From a virus: a stretch of DNA of 64,000 nt. Positions 49,555-56,442 of the stretch are shown piece after piece. Within the stretch, counting starts at the first letter, position 1; every line of letters starts with the position of its first letter. The notes under the pieces were generated by a model. That model worked only from the letters and a program-made list of their open reading frames with translations, was not told the origin of the DNA and did not search any database. The stretch covers positions 53,345 through 117,344 of IMG/VR virus record IMGVR_UViG_3300007523_000006; one strand, given 5' to 3'. The position numbers and the translations under genes are program-made.

Positions 49555-49562
49555 GGTGACTA

Positions 49563-49940
49563 ATGGACAACAAAATATGGCAGGAATTTTACTGCGGCGA
49601 GTGTTCGGGCTATTTCCGTGTCAGATTGAACATGGCCCTGACTATCGGCGTAGAAATCGTTTGCCCCAAGTGCAAACATAAACACCATCGCTTCATTAAG
49701 GATGGAACGATATACGAAAATGGTCGCAGAGAAAATGGGGCCAAGGAAGAAATCTGCCCGCCTTTGTCGGCTTACAGCAAAGAACCACTGACGGCCAAGA
49801 TGAGATCGGCCACGGGGTATAGTGGTCGCAGGGACGGAGTGAAGATTGAGAAAGAAGAAGACCTCAACGAACGCAGTCCCATTGCCGATGCAATGATTAA
49901 AGAACGATGGTTCGAGTTATATGGAGGTAACATCAATTGA
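49563..49940 (+). CDS. Zinc-ribbon protein, 125 aa
   Basis: 'FYCGECSGYF' and 'IVCPKCKHKHH' give a four-Cys zinc ribbon in the first 45 residues; the rest is polar. Similar in build to the zinc-ribbon protein at 341. Overlaps the next gene by four bases. Confidence 0.65.
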   Translation: MDNKIWQEFYCGECSGYFRVRLNMALTIGVEIVCPKCKHKHHRFIKDGTIYENGRRENGAKEEICPPLSAYSKEPLTAKMRSATGYSGRRDGVKIEKEEDLNERSPIADAMIKERWFELYGGNIN

Positions 49941-50215
49941 AAAAGTTCTACGACCCTCATCCTGGTGCGAGCATAGCATTGCCAGAAATTATTTCCCTTG
50001 TAGCCAAGGGAATCAGCGGCAAAGAAATGGAAATTGCCGATGTTGTCAGAATCATTCAAGATGCTGCCGATACTTTGGTGGCAGACGGTTCTTTTGGTGA
50101 CGCCAAAGTCGAAGACCAAAAAGACTACATCAGTCTTACCCTGGTTGAAGGAGAAGGTGGTGCCGAGGACTTTCCGAGGCACTCATTCAGAGTCATTCGA
50201 TATAAGGAAAAGTAA
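49937..50215 (+). CDS. Hypothetical protein, 92 aa
   Basis: TTG start eight bases after GGAGGT, within the end of the previous gene. Amphipathic helices then a strand pair. Unrecognised. Confidence 0.6.
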   Translation: MKKFYDPHPGASIALPEIISLVAKGISGKEMEIADVVRIIQDAADTLVADGSFGDAKVEDQKDYISLTLVEGEGGAEDFPRHSFRVIRYKEK

Positions 50216-50590
50216 ATGACCGCCACAGTAGATCGTGAAATCGACGCTGCAATGCTTCGAGTAGGCAATAAACCCGGCAATCTGTCGGCCAAGATCAGGA
50301 TTCCCGACATTTTGGGAATCATGGATGATCCATCACAAAAGGCACCCGAAGGGTTCGGTTGTTTCCGCATCATGACGCCAAAAGACGGCGACAAGCGTGT
50401 GGTGTGGGATAGCCGAGACTTCGCTCAAATCAGTGAAGCAAAAACAATGTTCGACGAACTGGTCGTCCAAGGACTTGTTCCATATTGTGTGGGAGTAAAC
50501 GGTCGAGCTTCATCAGAAGTCATGGCTGAGTTCGATCCTTACGCCGAAGAGATCATCTTTCTCCCCGTAGCAATGGTTGCAGGAGGTTAA
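50216..50590 (+). CDS. Hypothetical protein, 124 aa
   Basis: ATG directly abuts the previous TAA. Compact alpha/beta; 'GFGCFRIMTPKDGDKRVVWD' segment. Part of a tightly packed run 49045-51425. Unrecognised. Confidence 0.6.
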   Translation: MTATVDREIDAAMLRVGNKPGNLSAKIRIPDILGIMDDPSQKAPEGFGCFRIMTPKDGDKRVVWDSRDFAQISEAKTMFDELVVQGLVPYCVGVNGRASSEVMAEFDPYAEEIIFLPVAMVAGG

Positions 50591-50591
50591 T

Positions 50592-51425
50592 ATGGCCACA
50601 AGTGGATACTTGATACTCGGTAACAACAAATACACTGTAGGTAGTTGTGAAATCACCTACGATTGTAATCCTGCTGCAACCTCCAGTTGTAATTCTTGGG
50701 TCAATTACGATTATGGCACCGGAACAGCCAGCCCTCGCATCAAAGTGAAGGCATACCGTGCTGACCCTTGGTCTACTGGAAATGTCTATCGTGTTGCTTC
50801 GACAGCTACTACGGCGTGTACCATTCAATTGAATAATTGGGGCTGGAGCGATAACGATTGCTCTGTTGAATACGAATACGAATGGTATGGAGTTGCCGCC
50901 AAGCCGATGTCGGCTGAAGAAAAGAAAGCCTATGAGGAAAAACGGCTCAAAGAACGGTTTTCTCAAATCATCCAAGGTCGGTGTGCGCCGAATATCGCTA
51001 TTCGGCAAAATACAAAACGGCAACCCTTGCCGTTGCCTGCGGATATTCGAGAACAACGAGCGAGAGAAACGCTGCGAAGGGTTATTGGAGATCAGAAGTA
51101 CGTCAACTTCATCAAGCACGGGTTTATCTCAGTGAAGGGTAGAAGTGGATTGGTCTACCAAATCTTCACTGGACAAGGTATAACCCATGTGTTCGACCAG
51201 GGCAACTTGGTTGAACGATTGTGCGTCGTACTTCAGGGCAGCTTCCCACCCACTGACTCGCTTATTATGAGATATCTACTCATCCTAAATAATGAGCAGC
51301 AGTTCCGATCCCTCGCCATCAAGCACTCGATCTCTGGATACGAGCGCTCCCGCCAAGTTAATGGCCCTGCGGAAATTAAGCCGCTTGCGGAACTCTTCAA
51401 GGAATTGAAGTCCAAAGTTGCATAA
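50592..51425 (+). CDS. Hypothetical protein, 277 aa
   Basis: ATG after AGGAGG. N-terminal 100 residues are Cys/Thr/Ser-rich strands; the C-terminal 150 residues carry 'GDQKYVNFIKHGFISVKGRSG', 'VERLCVVLQGSFPPTDSLIM' (in part) and 'ILNNEQQFRSLA', a pattern seen in uncharacterised phage and bacterial proteins. Followed by a terminator. Confidence 0.65.
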   Translation: MATSGYLILGNNKYTVGSCEITYDCNPAATSSCNSWVNYDYGTGTASPRIKVKAYRADPWSTGNVYRVASTATTACTIQLNNWGWSDNDCSVEYEYEWYGVAAKPMSAEEKKAYEEKRLKERFSQIIQGRCAPNIAIRQNTKRQPLPLPADIREQRARETLRRVIGDQKYVNFIKHGFISVKGRSGLVYQIFTGQGITHVFDQGNLVERLCVVLQGSFPPTDSLIMRYLLILNNEQQFRSLAIKHSISGYERSRQVNGPAEIKPLAELFKELKSKVA

Positions 51426-51444
51426 CTCTGAAGATGAAACACGA

Positions 51445-51477
51445 AATAGCCAGGGATAAAACCCTGGCTATTTTTAT
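51445..51477 (+). terminator. Rho-independent terminator
   Basis: ATAGCCAGGG/CCCTGGCTAT with loop ATAAAA, then TTTTTA. Confidence 0.92.
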
Positions 51478-51486
51478 ATATAAGGC

Positions 51487-51945
51487 ATGAATTTTAAGAA
51501 ATGGCTCCTCATAGAGCATGAACAAAATGTCAATCTACAGCAAGCAATCCAAATTGCTACGGCTCATAATGGACCTATTTCTGCAAAAGAAATGCGTATA
51601 GACACATTGCAGAATGCCGCTCGTTTAGAGAAGTCGATATCATTTGATTCAGAATTCGCCGTAGCTAATATCGGCAGAAGAATTCAAGGATATGACATGC
51701 AACGAGTAATGCAGATGATTGGGGTCATGTTTCAAGCATTGAACCTACCTGCTCCCCAAGACCCACGACAGATCGACAAGCAAGTGGTTCAACAGCATGT
51801 TCCTAAAATCAAAGAGATGTTGCCACCGATCATTGTTAGCGTAATGCCAGATGAATCCTATGATCTGGATGACGGCAACCACAGATTAGGCTGTGCGAGA
51901 GTTTTGGGGCTTCTAACCATGAAAGCCTTTGTAATCCGTGATTAG
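51487..51945 (+). CDS. ParB-like protein with capsid-targeting-like N-terminus
   Basis: 152 aa. Begins MNFKKWLLIEHEQN. The C-terminal 'YDLDDGNHRLGCARVLGL' is a ParB/sulfiredoxin-type signature ('DG.HR'), so it is the fourth ParB-like locus here. Between terminators at both ends, so expressed alone. Head-packaged delivery of a small DNA-acting protein is an attractive guess. Confidence 0.7.
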   Translation: MNFKKWLLIEHEQNVNLQQAIQIATAHNGPISAKEMRIDTLQNAARLEKSISFDSEFAVANIGRRIQGYDMQRVMQMIGVMFQALNLPAPQDPRQIDKQVVQQHVPKIKEMLPPIIVSVMPDESYDLDDGNHRLGCARVLGLLTMKAFVIRD

Positions 51946-51960
51946 AAACATTAAAGCACG

Positions 51961-51992
51961 AAAAAGTCAGGGATGTATCCCTGACTTTTTTT
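51961..51992 (+). terminator. Rho-independent terminator
   Basis: AAAAAGTCAGGG/CCCTGACTTTTTTT with loop ATGTAT; works in both directions in principle. Confidence 0.92.
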
Positions 51993-52063
51993 ATTGGTCG
52001 TCCAAACTAATTTAGTCAGCATATAAATTAGAAGCCCAATTACGGATCAAAATCGAGGAAAAT

Positions 52064-52128
52064 ATGGCAACCGGCTATTGTTATTGTTATTGTTATTGTT
52101 ATTGATCTTGATCTTGATCTTGATCTTG
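52064..52128 (+). repeat. Hexanucleotide repeats with a Tyr-Cys leader peptide
   Basis: YTATTG x5 (52075-52104) then ATCTTG x4 (52105-52128). A 13-codon frame from ATG 52064, after GAGG, reads MATGYCYCYCYCY and stops at TGA 52103-52105. It lies 48 bases before the 52153 gene, so it could be a leader peptide; or the repeats are simple slippage products. Confidence 0.7.
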
Positions 52129-52152
52129 ATTTTATATTTTTGATCCGATAAG

Positions 52153-52572
52153 ATGGGATTTTTCGCCACCATCGCAATTTTCAATGAGACCGACATGCCA
52201 ACCAAATACTCAGAACGACTGATTCTCCCCTCTGATGGCTCCGAAGAAATTGTATTCAAAACAAAAAATGGCTTGACAATCGCCACTGGCTACAGAAAAG
52301 TGAATTTTAGCGAAAAAAAGCCACTTATCGAGTTTGTAGACTCAATGATTGAAAAAGAAAATATCTTCATGCCGCTGAACCAGCAGTGGAAAGAGAAAAA
52401 CCCATCTATCCAATATGCTGAATATCGCAGCCGGGATTATTGCAATATCAGGATTTTGAGAGATAAAACAAATGGCAGGTTTTACATCTCGCCCTTTGAT
52501 CTCATTTCTGATGAAATCCCCGTATTGATCTCACCACTGCGGCGTAAAAAAACCATTCTCGCCATAGCCTAA
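52153..52572 (+). CDS. Hypothetical protein, 139 aa
   Basis: Unrecognised. Mostly beta, then 'RRKKTILAIA' tail. The ribosome site before ATG 52153 is poor; ATG 52195 is an alternative. Confidence 0.55.
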   Translation: MGFFATIAIFNETDMPTKYSERLILPSDGSEEIVFKTKNGLTIATGYRKVNFSEKKPLIEFVDSMIEKENIFMPLNQQWKEKNPSIQYAEYRSRDYCNIRILRDKTNGRFYISPFDLISDEIPVLISPLRRKKTILAIA

Positions 52573-52627
52573 CCAGCATGATTTACGATGCCAGAAAGAA
52601 AACTGATGTTGGAATCATAAATACAGC

Positions 52628-52966
52628 ATGGCAGACTTTGAATATATCGGAAGTGGTGGCGCTGAAACACTTGGCTGTGCCGAATACAGTATGCAGGTGT
52701 ACTACACCTACGCATTTGAAGTAGGTTCTATCGTATATCTTAAACATAAAGCAAAAAAAGGAATTTTGGAACGTGTTGCCATCAAACGAATATTCATTCG
52801 TCAAAACAAGGCAACTTGGGGACAACCAATATTCATTTATCAAGACACCTTAAACTCGTTGTATAACGAAGCAGACCTAGTGACTCATCAGCAGGCCGTC
52901 GATTTGACATTGATCTACCATGAAAATATTCAACTCAACACCCTGGCCGCTCTAAGATTGTGCTAG
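52628..52966 (+). CDS. Hypothetical protein, 112 aa
   Basis: Starts 'MADFEYIGSGGAETLGCAEY', a Gly/Ala-rich strand pattern common in small phage structural proteins, followed by 'YTYAFEVGSIVYLKHKAKKG'. Function unknown. Confidence 0.6.
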   Translation: MADFEYIGSGGAETLGCAEYSMQVYYTYAFEVGSIVYLKHKAKKGILERVAIKRIFIRQNKATWGQPIFIYQDTLNSLYNEADLVTHQQAVDLTLIYHENIQLNTLAALRLC

Positions 52967-53020
52967 ACCGACATCCATCTTCAAGTTACAATACAATATC
53001 CATTTTGACAACTTCAGGAG

Positions 53021-53632
53021 ATGAACATGCTTTATTGCTCAATCGACATTGAAACAACAGGACTCAATCCAAAAACTTGCGATATTGTGCAGTTTGCGGC
53101 AATAATTGATGATCTGTCTAATCCGCAGCCACTCGAAAAGCTGCCGAAGTTTCAAACTCATTTCGCACAGCCAACATATACTGGCGAGCCATACGCCTTG
53201 GGGATGCACCCTCAAATATTCAAGAAAATCGCCGATGCTCAAAAGAAGCGAATTGAAGAGAATGAATTCGGCGACCGATTCATGAATATTCTCGACCTGC
53301 CTTCTGCATTCAAGAACTTCTTAACACAGAATGGCGTCCCAGAAGACCCAAAGAGCGGTCGGGTCAGAATTACTATGGCAGGCAAGAATGTAGCTATGTT
53401 CGATCTTCCATTTTTGAACAAGAAGCTCAAAAAGCATTGGGGCGACATCACGATTTTACATCGTGTGATTGACCCGGCAATCCTTTATTATCAACCTGGA
53501 GATAAAAACCTGCCTGACTCGGCAACATGCCTGGAGCGAGCAGGATACGCTGGAGAAGTGGCTCACACGGCTCTGGAAGACGCCTTAATGGTCGTCAAGC
53601 TGGTACGACACAAGTTGCTGCCAAAGACTTAA
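53021..53632 (+). CDS. DnaQ-like 3'-5' exonuclease
   Basis: 203 aa. ExoI 'CSIDIETTGLNP', ExoII region 'ITMAGKNVAMFDLPFL' and ExoIII 'AHTALEDALMVVKL' complete the DEDDh active site. Stand-alone exonucleases of this type proofread or mature nucleic acids. GGAG seven bases before ATG. Overlaps the convergent 53629 gene by four bases. Confidence 0.88.
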   Translation: MNMLYCSIDIETTGLNPKTCDIVQFAAIIDDLSNPQPLEKLPKFQTHFAQPTYTGEPYALGMHPQIFKKIADAQKKRIEENEFGDRFMNILDLPSAFKNFLTQNGVPEDPKSGRVRITMAGKNVAMFDLPFLNKKLKKHWGDITILHRVIDPAILYYQPGDKNLPDSATCLERAGYAGEVAHTALEDALMVVKLVRHKLLPKT

Positions 53633-53979
53633 TCGAACCGTGAAACCTCCCATTCTGCGTCGATGGGTCTTGGAACAATCCTCTTTTTTCGGTTTTTGAA
53701 TCGCACCTCGGCTTCGGCAGAAATTCTGAACGAATCAGTTGAACCATTACGAGCTAGGTCTTCAAGGATTTCCTTGTCGATCTCGCTCGCAATTTCTTGC
53801 GCTATAATATCAGCCAATGATTTTGCTGCATCTATGTTGTACAAATCTTGTGCGGCTTCCATGCTCCATACGGCTTTTAGCTTGCGTTGGACTGGAACAA
53901 TTTCCTGGGACTCTATGCCCAACACGATTTCAGGGGCATACATACTTGTTGACATATTTTTTAATTGAGGAAATGCCAT
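53629..53979 (-). CDS. Fragment-sized gp23-like (major capsid) protein
   Basis: 116 aa. 'VPVQRKLKAVWSMEAAQDLY' and 'DIIAQEIASEIDKEILEDL' resemble the T4 gp23 block 'SRQLKAAYSIELAQDLRAVH ... ILATEIMLEINREV', yet T4 gp23 is over 500 aa. It may be a duplicated capsid segment serving as a minor structural protein. I start at MAFPQLKNM. Alone on the minus strand between two plus-strand genes. Confidence 0.65.
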   Translation of the reverse strand: MAFPQLKNMSTSMYAPEIVLGIESQEIVPVQRKLKAVWSMEAAQDLYNIDAAKSLADIIAQEIASEIDKEILEDLARNGSTDSFRISAEAEVRFKNRKKRIVPRPIDAEWEVSRFD

Positions 53980-54001
53980 GTGTTGTGGTTCAAAACGGAG
54001 T

Positions 54002-54030
54002 GGTACAAGAGGCAGTAAATCTGGTAGAAT
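54002..54030 (+). promoter_or_regulatory. Promoter of the UvsW-like gene
   Basis: GGTACA (54002-54007), 17-base spacer ending TCTGG, TAGAAT (54025-54030), 48 bases before the ATG at 54078. Confidence 0.65.
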
Positions 54031-54077
54031 AACCCGTGCCAGGAAGATCATACAAACTCAGGCAATAGATACAAACA

Positions 54078-55520
54078 ATGAGCAACCTACTGAGAATAGA
54101 GAACGATTACTCGTACTTCCTGTCGGAAGACCTACAGACGAAACACGAGATTTGGGATCGTCTGAGATTCAGGGACAAGAACTACTTCCATAACCGTGCA
54201 TACAAAATGCGGAAGTGGGATGGTTATATCCAATTCTTCGCTATGGAAACAGGCAAATTTCTCACAGGGTTGCTTCCTGAAGTCACGGCTGTTCTACGAC
54301 ATTTCAAAATTGATTTTGTTGTAGAAGACAACCGGAAGAAAACCTCTTTTATTTATGAAGAAGTAGATCAAAATTTCTTAAATCAATGGCTTCCAGCTAA
54401 AACATTGGGCGGCGATCCAATGAAGCCGGTTACACTACATGATTATCAAGTTGAACTCATCAATCAAGTCCTGAAGCATCGAAGGGGCGTTATTTATGCT
54501 CCCACCAGTGCCGGTAAAACTTTCATCATGTTGGGAATCCTGAAGTCGATCCCACCAGGAACTCCCACTCTTGTTCTTCAAAACAGAGTAACGCTCGCCC
54601 AACAGAATTATGATGAAATCAACAATTGGGGTTTCAATAATGTAGGCACTCTTTGGGGTGGTGCGGTAAAACCAAATGTTATCACTGTTGCCAGCGTCCA
54701 AAGTGTTGCAAAAATTGAAAAACTTTTGCCTAAAATAAAAGTCCTCATCGTCGATGAAATCCACGATATGATGAGTGCTTTACCAAAAGCTGTATATCGT
54801 CGCTTGAAGGCTTGTGATATACGAGTTGCAGTCAGTGCTACACCATTCAAATTTGGCGGCACAGACAACGTACAGAAGTTCCACGTTCGAGGATTCTTTG
54901 GTCCTATCCTCAAAGTGAAGAGTGCAGCAACCGGCGTATTGACGACTGCCGAGCTTCAAGGGCGAGGCATTCTATCATCCAGCAAGTGTACATTCTATCC
55001 TATTTATGAACCGATGATCCCGCACGACATCTATATCGATGCCGTGACCAGAGGAATTGCGGAGTCCTATCATTTCCATAGAATTGTAACCAGACTGGCA
55101 AAGTTACAAACCGGACGAACTTTAATTTTGGTAGATCGAGTAGCACATGGAGATGCTTTACATAATTTACTACCAGGAAGTTTATGGGTGCAAGGAAAAG
55201 ACACCCAAGCCACTCGCAAGGGAGTAATTAAACAACTACAAAAAGATGAACATTGTATTGCTATTGCGACACAACAGATATTCAACACAGGAGTGAATTG
55301 TCACATCCACAATCTTATCAACTGCGCAGGAGGTTCTGCCGAACATATGATAATTCAAAGAATGGGTAGAGGACTACGAACCGCTGCTGATAAAGCAGTT
55401 TTGAACTATTACGATTTTCTTTTCAAGATCAACGATTATCTTGAAAAACACAGCAATGATCGTATAGCCATATTAAAAAGAGAAGGTCATGAAATTATCG
55501 TAAAAGAAATTGATTTCTAG
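54078..55520 (+). CDS. uvsW: UvsW-like DNA/RNA helicase
   Basis: 480 aa, close to T4 UvsW. An N-terminal dsDNA-binding-like domain (residues 1-110), Walker A 'YAPTSAGKTFIM', Walker B 'LIVDEIHDMM', motif III 'VAVSATPF', motif VI 'IQRMGRGLRT'. UvsW unwinds R-loops and branched DNA, shifting T4 from origin-dependent to recombination-dependent replication; partners gp46/gp47 elsewhere in the window. Confidence 0.93.
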   Translation: MSNLLRIENDYSYFLSEDLQTKHEIWDRLRFRDKNYFHNRAYKMRKWDGYIQFFAMETGKFLTGLLPEVTAVLRHFKIDFVVEDNRKKTSFIYEEVDQNFLNQWLPAKTLGGDPMKPVTLHDYQVELINQVLKHRRGVIYAPTSAGKTFIMLGILKSIPPGTPTLVLQNRVTLAQQNYDEINNWGFNNVGTLWGGAVKPNVITVASVQSVAKIEKLLPKIKVLIVDEIHDMMSALPKAVYRRLKACDIRVAVSATPFKFGGTDNVQKFHVRGFFGPILKVKSAATGVLTTAELQGRGILSSSKCTFYPIYEPMIPHDIYIDAVTRGIAESYHFHRIVTRLAKLQTGRTLILVDRVAHGDALHNLLPGSLWVQGKDTQATRKGVIKQLQKDEHCIAIATQQIFNTGVNCHIHNLINCAGGSAEHMIIQRMGRGLRTAADKAVLNYYDFLFKINDYLEKHSNDRIAILKREGHEIIVKEIDF

Positions 55521-55531
55521 TCAACTCAAGC

Positions 55532-55873
55532 ATACGGGCTACAACAAAATATTGCTCAAGGAAATGCAAAGGCATAGACAAACGAAAAATCAAAAATGAA
55601 GGAATTAGACAGTGCAACAAATGCAAAGAAATATTGCCTATGTCAAACTTTGGAAACAAAAAATGTCATTATTGCTTTGATGATCTCAATCCAACTGGAA
55701 CAGGACTTGATAGAAAAGATAATGACAAAGGATACTTAATCGATAATGTGGTTTCTTGTTGTTGTACTTGCAACAGAATGAGATCGGATAAATTCAGCTA
55801 CGAAGAAATGCTTGTGCTGTCTGTGACAATTAGAGCAATCAAGGAAAAAAGAGTTTCTAATGGACACTCCTGA
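55532..55873 (+). CDS. HNH-type endonuclease lacking a canonical start
   Basis: The open frame runs from just after the UvsW stop. 'KYCSRKCKG', 'RQCNKCKEILPMSNFG', 'KKCHYCFDDLNPTGTGLDRKD' (in part) and 'CCTCNRMRSDKFSYEEML' are the linked zinc knuckles and catalytic region of a phage HNH enzyme. No ATG or GTG precedes the first knuckle; ATA (55532) is the nearest candidate, and TTG (55634) would remove two knuckles. The start is therefore unusual or mutated. Confidence 0.6.
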   Translation: MRATTKYCSRKCKGIDKRKIKNEGIRQCNKCKEILPMSNFGNKKCHYCFDDLNPTGTGLDRKDNDKGYLIDNVVSCCCTCNRMRSDKFSYEEMLVLSVTIRAIKEKRVSNGHS

Positions 55874-56165
55874 TTACGAACCAGAATTCTATGAGAAACA
55901 GATCAAGATGATGGAGGACAGATACTCCAAATTGTTCAAGAAATGGAATCTCAGTTGGGATGCGTATCACAACCATGTTATCGAAAAACTCAGAAACAAA
56001 CGATATTGGGTGTGGTGCTACCTGTGCGGCTTCGAGAAGTTTGTACAGGAACAAGGTGATACAAAACGGGGTCGCTGTGATCGCCTTTACAAAGATGCCG
56101 ACGAACGTATCAGACGTATCGTTGGCGATTACTTCAAAATACAATATTATGTGAAATCATTATGA
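55860..56165 (+). CDS. Hypothetical protein, 101 aa
   Basis: Charged helical protein, 'YWVWCYLCGFEKF' in the middle. Overlaps the HNH gene by 14 bases and the next gene by four. Unrecognised. Confidence 0.6.
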   Translation: MDTPDYEPEFYEKQIKMMEDRYSKLFKKWNLSWDAYHNHVIEKLRNKRYWVWCYLCGFEKFVQEQGDTKRGRCDRLYKDADERIRRIVGDYFKIQYYVKSL

Positions 56166-56368
56166 TTGCATTCATTAAAAAAATACCTTCGGTGCTGTTG
56201 TTCCTTCTCCTTGCCCTTGTGTACATCACTTGTGGTTACGTGATTGGCTATCACCAAGGATATAAAGCCGGACAAGAAGATTACATCGTTTACATCAACA
56301 AGGTATTAGAAAATGCCGATGTGGGTAAAATTGATAACGCACCAGTTGATGTCAAAAAACAACCTTAA
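56162..56368 (+). CDS. Small membrane protein, 68 aa
   Basis: One transmembrane helix (about residues 8-27) then 'GYVIGYHQGYKAGQEDY', a helix resembling that of the 35473 protein. Last gene before the convergent fibre cluster. Confidence 0.6.
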   Translation: MIAFIKKIPSVLLFLLLALVYITCGYVIGYHQGYKAGQEDYIVYINKVLENADVGKIDNAPVDVKKQP

Positions 56369-56442
56369 ACAATAGTAAAAATGTCCCCTTGGAATCCTTG
56401 CAAGCCCCGACTGTTTTGAGCGCCTTGAGGGCCTTGGAATCC
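56365..56442 (-). other. Collagen-like extension of the fibre gene after in-frame TAG
   Basis: Beyond TAG (56445-56443) the same frame continues 'GFQGPQGAQNSRGLQGFQGD' and a few more residues to TAA at 56367-56365. The paralogous fibre at 59318 continues without a stop through the equivalent GYQGHQGYQGYQG tail, with Gln where the TAG stands. Suggests CAG changed to TAG, or readthrough. Confidence 0.65.
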
